This document shows, in pieces, positions 35,933-45,395 of a stretch of DNA of 64,000 nucleotides. The translations under genes and the position numbers were made by a program. Below the pieces are notes generated by a model, which was given only the letters and a program-made list of their open reading frames with translations, was not told where the DNA came from and did not search any database. The DNA comes from Effrenium voratum (Eukaryota; Sar; Dinophyceae; Suessiales; Symbiodiniaceae), in assembly GCA_963377175.1 (NCBI GenBank), contig CAUJNA010001623.1, forward strand, positions 1 through 64,000. The letters are read 5' to 3'. The stretch's first letter is position 1. Each line of letters starts with the position of its first letter.

Positions 35933-36030
35933 CTTTCTCGCTTGCTCAAAACACTCGAGCTCCCTCGGGATGAGCGCTCCCCGCCCGACGGCCTTTGCCT
36001 CCTCCTTGGTCTCGGTGAAGTATCCCTTCG

Positions 36031-37763
36031 TTAGGGTGATCTCACGATCCTAGCGTAGAGTGCACCACCTTCCGCCTCGGCAGCCTGGGGTGTCGCCGGA
36101 GCAGCACGCATGTTCTCCTCTTCGACTGATAGACCTATCGGTCCCATGTAGTTCTCAGGGAAGAACTTGTGCATAGCCCACACGACTGAAGGAGCATGCG
36201 GGTTCCATTCAATGAATGGGTTATAATACTGCAGGGTGCTATCGCCCCCTGAGTTGCACAGCTCCACATACTGTGAGCCCGCTGCAGGCTTCTCGAGCTT
36301 GACGCAGATTCCACGTATCGCCAACCTCGCGTTCGGGAATACCCGCTGGGCCCCTCTCTTGACGCCCTTCAGGTGGGGATTGTCACCGAATAGGTTCTCG
36401 GCCTTGTCCGGCTGCGCGATGCAAATCCCGACCCTCGCCCACGTGTTCTGGCCGTAATGCGATAGGGTGCTGTACCCCAGGGCCTCAATCGTCTTCAACG
36501 ACGTCCATACACCCACAGCCTCCTCGCTCGCGGTGGACGCAGTAACCTGCATACCACCCAGAATGCTCCACAACGATGACTGCGAAGTTCCATGGATTAG
36601 GACCTTCTCCGTATCCGTCTGGCTATTGAAGTTCATGGCCAGTTCGAAGAATGCCCAACCTTCGTCGGGACCAATCTCAATGTCAGTGTTACTCGCCGGA
36701 TTCTTGGGCGAGATCTTCAACACCTGTTGACTATCCCAGTTGATCGCGTCACCCAAGGAAGTGACCACACCCGACATCTGTCCCATTGCGTGCAGGTATC
36801 CCCGCATTCCTGGCCTATCGGCCGTTGCAAACTTCTTGACCGACGGGACCGAAGATAGCCGCCGCCCAGAGGAACACCAAACGATTTCCTCCCTCTTCCT
36901 CCCCTCGGTCAGCATCATCGCATCGACGACCACTTCCGGAGGAGTGAACAGCGCGTTTGGCCTCTCGTTCATCCAGGCACAGTGCACGGAAGTGGTGCTC
37001 TGCATCTCCAAAATCATCTCCGCTATATAGAGGATGATCTCCGAACGCCACCTCGGCCTGATCAGCAACCGTCTTTACCAAGGCCGTCTGCTGATGAACC
37101 GTCTTCCATTCCGGCCAGGATTTCGGGTCTCCCACCCACATCCCGCCGCAGGGCTGAGCGGCCGGCTCCGTACTGCTGTCCGCGGGAAGTGCATTCCCGC
37201 CAACCTCGATGCTCTCCTCAAACGCAAAGGCAGCGTGGTAAGGTAGGAACCGCAGCGCATAAGATGGCCGCCAAATGCACGGCGTTCATCTCTGTGACCT
37301 CCACTCCCCGGTGCTTCATTTCCGCCACTATCGCAGCAGTCCTGACCGCACGGTACCGGAGCAGCTTTTCATGTTCCGGCCACGCCATGTGGGAGTTATC
37401 GAGCTTGTCCTTGCTGATGTGGGATACTCTGCCAACCAGTTCAGCGAACCTCGCGGCATGGTCATCCTCAATCAGCTGATCAGCCCTCTCTGGATCGATC
37501 GTGGTGAACTTCGGTTCCCGTCCTTCAAGCCCTTTAACTGTCCACTCGCGGTATCCCGCTGGCAAACAGTCGGCCACAGCCTTCGGCTTCTCCATACCCA
37601 GCCCCATCGCCAGGTCCCAGGACGGCCGCGGAGGCGTCGCCATGCAGCGCCCCAGGCCCATTCCGCCAGGCGTCAGCAGGTTCGGGCTACCGGCCACAGA
37701 ACCACGGATGAACCGGGAACCCTGTCCTTCATGAAGCAGAACAAAAACCTTAGTGACAGGCAT
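36031..37763 (-). pseudogene. Element B ORF-a, ADP-ribosyltransferase-like
   Basis: Frames 37763-37218 and 37068-36031, joined through a third frame (37141 region). In the second frame residues 157-200 read VLIHGTSQSSLWSILGGM, then AVGVWTSLKTIEALGYS. HGTS followed by a helix, and GVWTS with a downstream A..YS, is the layout of the NAD-binding half of PARP/Tpt1-type ADP-ribosyltransferases. The third catalytic position is not identified. The first frame (LRYRAVRTAAIVAEMKHRG) is helical and unknown. Confidence 0.4.
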
Positions 37764-38071
37764 ATCTGCCTCATGCTTTCATTCTGGTCTGTCAGCGCAT
37801 TGAGCTGCCTGTGAATGTGGTGCGGTTGCCCGCGTGTGAGCCAGCTTGATCAAGCAAATGCGACGCGGCAACGAAGTTATTCAACCACTTCCCAACAGCA
37901 AGCGATCGGTCGTGCTGAGAGAGGGTATCCCCTCCTCGCATCTTGCAAGTGCTCCAAAATGAGTTGAATGACTTAGAAGAGAAGCACCTAAACACGACAC
38001 CATGTCTCTTGAGACCACACTGGCATGCACAAACAGACCTGCAATCGAATCCATGCGTGGTGGCAAGTCCT
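37764..38071 (-). other. Gap between membrane-type ORF and ORF-a
   Basis: No convincing coding sequence. Short minus frames (38075-37881, 37995-37792) overlap in different registers. Confidence 0.3.
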
Positions 38072-38486
38072 TCAACCTAAGATGTTACATCTAGGTCGGT
38101 AGAGGATGATAGGAACACACCCACAGGTTCGAGCATCGCAAGCTAAATTGAACCTTTGCCTAACGGCAACCTCGGTCCTGTCCCTAAGCTTTCTGGTCTG
38201 TAACCCTATCGGGAGCAAGACCGTTAAGAACAAGCACAACATAACAAAGGCTACCGCCTTCAATCCTACCTGACCGTATGATGTGGTTCCTGTATCCAGG
38301 AGCAACTTGAAGCGTGACAACCCTGCAGAGATCACTATAAGCAAGAACATCGGCTATCGCCTGATCCGCAATAATAGTTTTCTCGCATCTTTTCCCTCCT
38401 TTTTCCTCGTCAATCACGATTCCCTCGTACTCGGAGAGTAACCTCTCCATGAGCCGATTGAAACCGGATTTTGCACCTGATTCCAT
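38072..38486 (-). pseudogene. Element B small ORF with a probable membrane helix
   Basis: Frame 38486-38184 starts at an ATG (MESGAKSGFNRLMERL) 10 bases after the RNase H stop. Overlapping frame 38350-38072 contains a strongly hydrophobic run (GLKAVAFVMLCLFLTVLLPI, about 20 residues) followed by basic residues (RKLRDR), a typical transmembrane segment with an inside anchor. A frameshift near 38340 could join the two into one single-pass membrane protein. A position straight after pol recalls env-like ORFs, but there is no sequence resemblance I can name. Confidence 0.4.
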
Positions 38487-38496
38487 GCGTACCCCC

Positions 38497-39300
38497 CTAA
38501 GCGGGGGCAGTCCAGGAGCGGCAGGGTTGGGTGGGTTGGGCCAAATATTCCTGCAGGTATCCCGGCAGGAACATACCAAGGGTGTGCAGATTTCTATTCC
38601 ATACGACCTTGTGATGCTTAGTGAAAATGTCTGCACCTTGGTAGTGAGACGGGCATGCAACGAATCGAAAAATGCCATCATTAAAACGTTCGTTGAGCCA
38701 AGAGATATCAATGCGCTGCGTGTTTGACATATAGCGCATGTTGGGATTATTCCCAGTTATAACGATTCGGCACGCCGATTCGTTATCCTCCAGCACGTTG
38801 ATAATGAACGGCTGGGTCTCCTTTCCCTTCCCAATAGCGTGCTGCCAGAGGGTAGCTAATGCCATTCCCTCCTTGGACACTCCATGGTCGAGAGCAACAA
38901 TCTCCGCTTCAGGAGTCGACTTTGAAACAGAAGTCTGCTTCTTGCTTACTCCAGTGATGGGCATGTAGGTCCTAGGACCCACAAGGCAAATAAGCACTCC
39001 CGATGTGCTCTTGGAATCGGTACGATCCCCGGCCAGATCCGCATCACAGTAAGCAACCAACTCAATGAACTCTGGGCTCGCCCACCCAACCGTACAAATG
39101 AAGGTCAAGCGTAGAGTTCACGTATGAAATTAGCCTGTGGAGCTTGCGGTCACACAGATGATTCCACTTCGTGACCCGGCTGGCTAACGCCTGCACGGGA
39201 CGAATAAGGTCATACCTGCCCATCCGAGCCCCGTAGAGAACCTTCATCAGCACCGCCGCCGCGTCATTCCCGAGGCATCGGCTGTGCGTTGATGGTCTCC
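38497..39300 (-). pseudogene. Element B RT connection and RNase H
   Basis: Frame 39108-38497 has the copia RNase H signature: YCDADLAGDRTDSKSTSG (Asp), TSVSKSTPEAEIVALDHG (Glu), LEDNESACRIV (Asp), GADIFTKHH (Asp). The preceding connection region (AAAVLMKVLYGARMGRYDLI; TKWNHLCDRKLHRLISYVNS) is in frame 39451-39062, so a one-base shift lies near 39075. All catalytic acids are present. Confidence 0.85.
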
Positions 39301-40088
39301 ATATCCATCGCCTGGTTGAAGAGCTTGTCAAATTCGGGATTGACGGAATTTTCGTCAAACTCTGGCTTGCTCTCGTCCAGAAACGGAGTTTCGACCTTCT
39401 GCAGCTTCTTCGGGTACTTTCCCTGACACAGCTCAATGTATCTATCGACACATGCCTGCATGAAGCTACTTTCGCTGTATTTGATGAACCTTATCGTGGT
39501 TTCCGGCTTGGGAATGTCCTTAGAGAGTAACCCCTCTGGACCAAACCTCAAGTCGGGTTGCTCCTTATCAGGAGGATTACCGACTGTCCACGCCAGTCTT
39601 GGGTCAAAATGACCCTTAACTACCTGCTGCGTGAACTCGTGTTCGCAGCCAAGATATCTCTTGAGCTGCCTTGGTTCCTCCATTTTGATGACCTTTGAGA
39701 TCAGCGCCCATCCTTCTGCGATATTCTTCGCCGGACCACTCATCTTGAAGTCATCCACATACACGACAAGGAAGAGGTCGAGCTCCTCGTGCCTAAACAC
39801 GCTGGCCCAATCCTTCACCTTGACGTAACCGACTTTCTTCAGCATTGCCTCGCGGTGCTGTTCCCAAAAGGTACCGGCGTCCGGGTGTCCATAAAGTGCG
39901 AGCACGAGGACAACGACTGGGTCCTTATACCTGGGATTTCCGCTGATGTCGAACCACTCAGGTGGCCACTGGTCACGAGGAATCCTCACCCAAGTCTTCT
40001 TTCCCTTCAAGCGGGCCTGAGTGTACGCGGACTCCCCATCACTCACTTCCAGAAGATTCCCTGGGAGTAACCCGTGAGCATCACCCAT
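39264..40088 (-). CDS. Element B reverse transcriptase, palm and thumb
   Basis: Contains EVSDGESAYTQARLKG (first palm Asp), TWVRIPRDQWPPEW, LYGHPDAGTFWEQH and the catalytic LFLVVYVDDFKMSG, all standard for dinoflagellate copia RT. The frame ends near 39264 where the connection domain continues in another frame. Its natural start is not the local ATG; the domain begins upstream, beyond the K/A/P-rich insertion. Confidence 0.85.
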   Translation of the reverse strand: MGDAHGLLPGNLLEVSDGESAYTQARLKGKKTWVRIPRDQWPPEWFDISGNPRYKDPVVVLVLALYGHPDAGTFWEQHREAMLKKVGYVKVKDWASVFRHEELDLFLVVYVDDFKMSGPAKNIAEGWALISKVIKMEEPRQLKRYLGCEHEFTQQVVKGHFDPRLAWTVGNPPDKEQPDLRFGPEGLLSKDIPKPETTIRFIKYSESSFMQACVDRYIELCQGKYPKKLQKVETPFLDESKPEFDENSVNPEFDKLFNQAMDMETINAQPMPRE

Positions 40089-40753
40089 CTGTCAACGTCA
40101 TCAGGCCTCGTCGATGCCTCCCGCTTCGTCGATTCCTTCACAGTCTCATCGGGATCCCAACGGGACTTCCTTTCTCTCTTCTGCCCTTCAGCCGAGCCCC
40201 GACTACCGCCAGGAGCGTCGTCTCCGCCTACCTTCTCCTTCTTGACCTCAACCTTTGGTTCGGCCTGCTTCGTTTCCTTAGCCTCAGCCTTCGCGGCCGG
40301 AGCACTCTTCGCCTCAGAAACTGAAGCTGCCTTTCCCTTTGGCTCGGCTTTTGGGACCGGAGTCATCTTAGCCTTCGCACTCGGCCGGGCTCCTTCGACC
40401 GCTATCGCGACCCAAGTCTTCTTCGGTTGAGCCGCAGTTGCATCAACCTCCATCGGAGCCGGCCCAGCATCAGCCTTTGCTTTTGCCTGTGGGACAGAAG
40501 GACTATCGCCCTTACCAGACCCTTTTTCTGGCACTTCACCTGACTTTGGTGGTGGGCCGGAAGGACTACCGCCCTTACCGCCCTTCTCTCCTTTCTTCCC
40601 TTTTCGTTTTCCGCCCTTGACGATCGGCTCCTGCTTAGGACCAGGACCCTGCGCAGCATGATGCACCGACTGGAGCTCTTCAACGTTCACCTCCAATGGC
40701 TCCGGTTGACGACCATCAAGAACCGTCGTCACTAACGTAGACGAATGGGTCAC
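40085..40753 (-). CDS. Lys/Ala/Pro-rich insertion within element B RT
   Basis: A segment of about 220 residues of low complexity (KGGKRKGKKGEKGGKGG; AEAKETKQAEPKVEVKKE) lies between the RT fingers motif ending PATMAAG (about 40845) and DAHGLLPGN (about 40084). These two are normally nearly adjacent in the related elements I know. The frame is open throughout (40753-40043). It could be a flexible linker kept in phase or a processing point. Confidence 0.5.
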
Positions 40754-41081
40754 GGAATGGGGCAGGAGGCTCTGATTGCCTTCTGCACCTTGGCTACCGC
40801 CTCCCTCAATCTCTTCTTCTCATCGTACCCTGTCGCTGCCCGCCGCCATAGTGGCGGGGCAGGAGGTGTTCTCGGAGAACAAGGCCCAATGCCCGATCTC
40901 ATCACGGACGAAACCTCCCCCTTTGTATTTGCGATTCGGATCGTCTTCCGGCAGCTCATGGTTCTTCTCGACACAAATGTCGAAAATCCTACCAACATGG
41001 ATCTTCTCCCCTTCCTTTCGTGCCCTAGCTGCAACATCATGCCATTCTTGGACCCCAGCATCCTTGCGATGTTAACTTGTC
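40754..41081 (-). pseudogene. Element B reverse transcriptase, N-terminal part
   Basis: Continues from the dUTPase frame after a stop. LQKE-stop-DKLTSQGCWG is expected to read LQKEW, so the TAG at 41082-41084 is probably a TGG-to-TAG change. After a frameshift near 41035 the text EWHDVAARARKEGEKIHVG, RIFDICVEKNHELPEDD and NRKYKGGGFVRDEIGHWA matches the fingers region of dinoflagellate copia RT. Confidence 0.6.
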
Positions 41082-42539
41082 CTACTCTTTCTGGAGAGCG
41101 GCCTTAGCCTTGGCATTTCCAGCTTGTTCCTTCTTATTGACTGGCCTGGCGACACAAGCGTACAAGGGAGGGAAGACACCCGAGCTCTTTGGTCGATGCG
41201 AGAGGGATATCTCCCCCCTGGGCATAGAGAACTCAAAGGTCTTTCCATCAGATCCAATTGTAGGAGCGGCAGCAGCTATACCAGTGCTTCCGAAACCAGC
41301 GGATCCCCTATCGGTTCCCCGCTTGGCTTTCCTGGGAACGATTGACGCGTCAATGAGCATAACACGCTCCAGTACGATCTGCGCAATGCGGTCCCCAGGA
41401 TTCACAATGAAGTCCTCATCCCCATGGTTGAAGAGGATGACCTTGACTTCTCCGTCGTAGTCGGGATCAATGACCCCACCGCCTACAGCGATCCTGTTCT
41501 TCACGGCTAGTCCTGACCTGGGAGCTATCCTAGCATATACCCCAGCGAGCATCTCTATCGAGATTCCGGTGTTGACCAAACCTGACCCCCCTGCGGGAAT
41601 ACATATTCCCTCAGAGGCATAGGTGTCCAAACCCGCACTCCCCGAAGTAGCCCGTGTCGGGATCTTGGCAGTCTCGCTGTCAAGACTAACGTGCAAGGTG
41701 TTCGGCTTCTTCTTCCATCGCTGTTCAACCAGGTCAACTTCGACCGGCATAGCACTCGCGACCTTCTTGAACGTGCCGTTTGGGTACCATGCTCTAACGA
41801 TTGCCTCGCACATTGCACTCGGATAGAGAGCAGTCGTCGGGGTGACCGACCCCTCAATGCGTGCATGAAGGTATCCCTTCTCATGCTTGCATTTCCGACC
41901 TGACAGCTCATCAATGAGCTCCTTGGAGGTCGTCGCAACCTTCCACTGCTTCCTGATCGGCACACCGTCCTTATCCTGCATCCCGAAATCACAGCCGTCA
42001 AAATCTACGGTCTCGACATTAGGATCAGCAAGAAACCTCTGCATGAACGGTTGCTTCCATCCAAGACAGTGTCTAGGCCACTCAAATGCAACCCTGCCCC
42101 CTCCTCGCCTAACGGCTCGGGAGGCCCGCAGGAATGCCGCAAACATCACCTGAGAATTTCTTCTCAGATCATTCAGGTGTGATGCAAACTCAGCACCGTG
42201 GATTGAAAGGTTGACATACTGCCATGTACTCCACGGTCCGCACAGAATTGACGCCCAGAGGTCACACCCAGGATTATCCTCGATGATCTCAATAAGCCGA
42301 CTAACGTCTTTGGCTTTAGTGATGTCAAATGAGCCAACGTGAACGCGAATTGCATCGCCTCCACACTCCATCATCACTGCGGACAGACGTGAGTCAGGTT
42401 CACACGCAAACTCGACGAGGAGCTTGCGGCCAGGCGCTGGAGCAGCCGGGTCCCTCTCAGGATGTTCGCGGCGTCGTTCTTCCCTTAGGGATAACTCCCG
42501 TTCGGTTTGAACATATATCTCCCGTGACCGGGTAGACAT
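41082..42539 (-). CDS. Element B methyltransferase-like + dUTPase fusion
   Basis: 485 codons from ATG 42539. Residues 40-255: methyltransferase-like domain of the type seen in dinoflagellate retroelements (LLVEFACEPDSRL, SILCGPWSTWQ, VAFEWPRHCLGW). Residues 283-420: a trimeric-type dUTPase with all five motifs in order: TSGSAGLDTYA (298-308), APRSGLAVKN, GGGVIDPDYDGEVKVI (catalytic Asp in motif 3), PGDRIAQIVLE and the P-loop-like RGSAGFGSTG (411-420). dUTPase hydrolyses dUTP to dUMP and keeps uracil out of reverse transcripts. It lies in pol between integrase and RT. Confidence 0.85.
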   Translation of the reverse strand: MSTRSREIYVQTERELSLREERRREHPERDPAAPAPGRKLLVEFACEPDSRLSAVMMECGGDAIRVHVGSFDITKAKDVSRLIEIIEDNPGCDLWASILCGPWSTWQYVNLSIHGAEFASHLNDLRRNSQVMFAAFLRASRAVRRGGGRVAFEWPRHCLGWKQPFMQRFLADPNVETVDFDGCDFGMQDKDGVPIRKQWKVATTSKELIDELSGRKCKHEKGYLHARIEGSVTPTTALYPSAMCEAIVRAWYPNGTFKKVASAMPVEVDLVEQRWKKKPNTLHVSLDSETAKIPTRATSGSAGLDTYASEGICIPAGGSGLVNTGISIEMLAGVYARIAPRSGLAVKNRIAVGGGVIDPDYDGEVKVILFNHGDEDFIVNPGDRIAQIVLERVMLIDASIVPRKAKRGTDRGSAGFGSTGIAAAAPTIGSDGKTFEFSMPRGEISLSHRPKSSGVFPPLYACVARPVNKKEQAGNAKAKAALQKE

Positions 42540-42648
42540 CTGTCTCCAACTATCCGCATCAATTGAGTTGGGCTTTCCGGCGCCTGCGTATGGCCGCTCA
42601 CGCCTATCGGCGGATTGGCCATAGTCGATCCTGTCTCCGTGCAGCTTA

Positions 42649-43457
42649 TCAGGTTTGGCTCCTTCTTCCTTTGGCTTGAACTATACCGTGGGGAGCGCAT
42701 CCCTTATCAAAAAGGATGGTCACACCAGTCCAAAATCCACGCGTGAAATGCCGATGGTTAGGAGCATCGTGATGACGATCATCTCTTACCCAATTTCCAA
42801 CGGCATCAAGCCCCCGCATGTGCGTGACCCTAACGTCAAGCTCCTCATGCGAAGGACCACCTGGAGGAAGGTCCTCGTTTGTCGTCCCGAAGAATTTCTT
42901 CCGCACCTCGACGTGGATGCGATACCAGGCGCTGTCCTCGTTGCGCCGCTCCCAGTAATCTGAGACGCATGCGTCACCACCTCCTTGGACAGCCTTGCTC
43001 TGAATGGCCCCATCAGACTTGGAAGAGCTACCGCCCCCCTCGTCCTGTTGGTCATCGTCATCATCATCAGGATCATCAAATCGACCTTCATCAAAGTCGA
43101 ATTCATCCCTGATCTTCTTACTCGGCTTAAGGTCGGCCCTTCGGTCAGCTAACGCCTCCCGGATGGTCCGAGTCCTAGTATTATAGGATGCCAACATCGG
43201 GAACACGTAGGGCTCCTCAGGGTTCTTCCAGATACGCTTGACCTGGTGTATACTCGGTTTCCTGAGGCCTCTTTGGATGTGCTCAAGGTCAGCGACAACA
43301 TAGTCGCCCTTCCATAGCCCCCCAGGTTCTAACCGGTAGCCGAGAAAAAGGCCTGGCTTGGATGATGGAGCGAACTTTGGATCTTCCTCGATTCTGATGA
43401 AGTCCCGCTCTTTCTTCTCGGCGGGCAGGGCAGTAGTGACACTCGTCTCTTCAACCT
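42649..43457 (-). CDS. Element B integrase C-terminal domain and acidic linker
   Basis: Upstream of the GTG at 43206 the frame is already open (from about 43400) and reads FAPSSKPGLFLGYRLEPGG, LWKGDYVVADLEHIQRGL and HQVKRIWKNPEEPYVFP, the GY.../D.L module that closes dinoflagellate copia integrases. It is followed by an acidic linker (FDFDEGRFDDPDDDDDD) and YWERRNEDSAWYRIHVEVRK. It should be fused to the integrase core; a frameshift near 43440 separates them. Confidence 0.6.
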
Positions 43458-45395
43458 CTACCTCATCAGTGGGGACAAAGTCCGGTTCGTCATTGCACTC
43501 GGGTTCGTACCCCTCGTTCTCATAGATCTCGGCTTCATCCTCATCGATCTGACCAAAGTCACAGTCGAAATGAGTTTCTCCAGTCCACTCGTGGTTACCT
43601 CCACGGTCGTTTTCGGCCTGATTCGCCTCCTGCCAAGGTCTTTAATCTTGACTGGAACGTTTGCCCCTATCGGGATAAACAGCTCGGTTCGCGCTTCAAC
43701 GTGGACGCGAGTGAGAACCTTCTCGTCTTCATTTGCGATCCAGTGGTCTCCTCCTTCATCAACGTCCTCTGAGTCAATCTTTCCAGCGTGTCTGAAGTCG
43801 TTTTGGGCGTTTTGAACCCCCCCCTTTCTATCCCTGCGAATTTTAGGAGCAATGGGGTAGAAGTCGACCAGACAACCAAACGGCAGAATGACTCCGCTGA
43901 AGTTCCCGTCACCGTGGCGTCGCATCCAAGGTGATCCGTCGCCTTGGTTCTCAATATTTCTTGCCATAGAGAAATGCCTAACGGCAAATGGCCACCATCG
44001 AGGTTCAAATCCAGCTTGACGCAGGAGCACGCGTGCCCCATGGAGAACAAGCTTGACCTTATTCTCGATCAGGCCGTTTGTCTTGGGCATGCCCGGCGTA
44101 GAAAGCCGGTGCAAGGCGCCTAGCGTGGTGACAGCATTCTTCAGCTCTGGGGCCTGGTCGCTGTACACTAACTTCAGAGTTTGCCCCCCTGCAAACCTGC
44201 GAAACGCCTTCAGTGTATTGCGACGGGATCTGGATTGCACAGGAAGGACTTTGAGGTAGTCAGTAGCGAGGTCGTAGAACACTATCGCGTCTGCTTCGCC
44301 ATGAAAGCCTCGATCCTTCAGTCCTCTCAACACCATTGTGTCAGCTGTGGTTAGATCCCCGAAGCTTACCACGTCATGCGCAGCAGCACCACCTTTGCGG
44401 CGAAGCTTGACATTCTCCATTTTTGCTTGCTGACAGTGTGAACAATAGGGGTTCTTCGGGAGATGCGTGAGCATATGGCGGAGCGTCTTAGCATCTGCAC
44501 GCCACTCGGCTTCTGCGCGTAGCCCGGAGAGAAAGTTTATCTCAACAATGTCGCCATCGTCTCCCTCCCCCGGGCCAGGGACCGGAAGTGAACGGCTATC
44601 GCCCTCACCCCCCTGCTCGGCCTCTCCGGGAAGAGCAACGGTCTCGCATTTGACCTGGAACCATGTCTCACCCGTCCAAAGGACATCAGATGCTATCGCA
44701 TGCTGATCTCTTTCGGACAACTCCCACAGACCATCAACCAACACCTCATGAGTAACCCCATTTCGGTGAACGATCGTTTTCCTGTAGTTGTCCAGTTGAT
44801 CGATCCTAACGGGACAATCATCACCAGTCGGCACGAACTTCGCCCTGCGCGGAATCCGGCGCTCCTTCACAACATGACCTGAGCGCTCCGTACGCCAGGT
44901 GTCCCCTAATTCACTCTTGACCGTTGGTGCAGATTTGCACGGCGGAACCTCGCTGGCTTCATGCCCTTGATATGCCGCGCCAGGGGCAGGCATAGCAGGA
45001 AGTGGTTCAGCATCATCAAGAGTGGGAGAGACGAACTGAGTGTCACCATGAGGAAGATATGGCACGTTATTGATGACATCCAATGTCACCGTGCGACCCG
45101 AAGGACACATGAGAGTAGGCTTGCAACCTGCAGTCCATACAAACGAGTGCCCCATGTCCATACAGCGCTTTCCAACGGAAATGGTGGATGGAGTGGACAC
45201 AAGGACGTGTGCCTCAATCACCTCGTCCAGGTTGCCGACGTCAGCATCAACACGACCAGCGGTGCGAGTCGCCCCGTTAGCAGTGTGCAGCGCGTGAGTG
45301 TGCCCGCCTTTGGCGATCAGGCCCCTATCGGGTCCTTTCAGATCACCAAGACCGACCAGATCCATGGGACAACCAGTATCTACCAGCCATCTCAC
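43458..45395 (-). CDS. Element B protease-integrase polyprotein
   Basis: 645 codons. Protease: RWLVDTGCPMDL gives the catalytic Asp-Thr-Gly at residues 6-8, with a downstream hydrophobic flap region. Integrase: zinc-binding HMLTHLPKNPYCSHCQQAK, then DDE core with Asp in DLTTADTMV, Asp in KLVYSDQAPELKNAV and Glu in TNGLIENKVKLVLHG. All catalytic residues are present. The frame begins at a GTG overlapping the stop of the preceding frame by 4 bases (GTGA), so gag and pol may be linked by -1 frameshifting or re-initiation. The C-terminal ~60 residues are probably out of frame. Confidence 0.85.
   Translation of the reverse strand: MRWLVDTGCPMDLVGLGDLKGPDRGLIAKGGHTHALHTANGATRTAGRVDADVGNLDEVIEAHVLVSTPSTISVGKRCMDMGHSFVWTAGCKPTLMCPSGRTVTLDVINNVPYLPHGDTQFVSPTLDDAEPLPAMPAPGAAYQGHEASEVPPCKSAPTVKSELGDTWRTERSGHVVKERRIPRRAKFVPTGDDCPVRIDQLDNYRKTIVHRNGVTHEVLVDGLWELSERDQHAIASDVLWTGETWFQVKCETVALPGEAEQGGEGDSRSLPVPGPGEGDDGDIVEINFLSGLRAEAEWRADAKTLRHMLTHLPKNPYCSHCQQAKMENVKLRRKGGAAAHDVVSFGDLTTADTMVLRGLKDRGFHGEADAIVFYDLATDYLKVLPVQSRSRRNTLKAFRRFAGGQTLKLVYSDQAPELKNAVTTLGALHRLSTPGMPKTNGLIENKVKLVLHGARVLLRQAGFEPRWWPFAVRHFSMARNIENQGDGSPWMRRHGDGNFSGVILPFGCLVDFYPIAPKIRRDRKGGVQNAQNDFRHAGKIDSEDVDEGGDHWIANEDEKVLTRVHVEARTELFIPIGANVPVKIKDLGRRRIRPKTTVEVTTSGLEKLISTVTLVRSMRMKPRSMRTRGTNPSAMTNRTLSPLMR

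Noticed and set aside
36740..37479. Plus-strand frames over ORF-a
   Set aside because: Antisense shadows; the ART-like motifs are on the minus strand.
39962..40430. Plus-strand frames over the element B RT linker
   Set aside because: Antisense of the Lys/Ala/Pro-rich segment; no motif.
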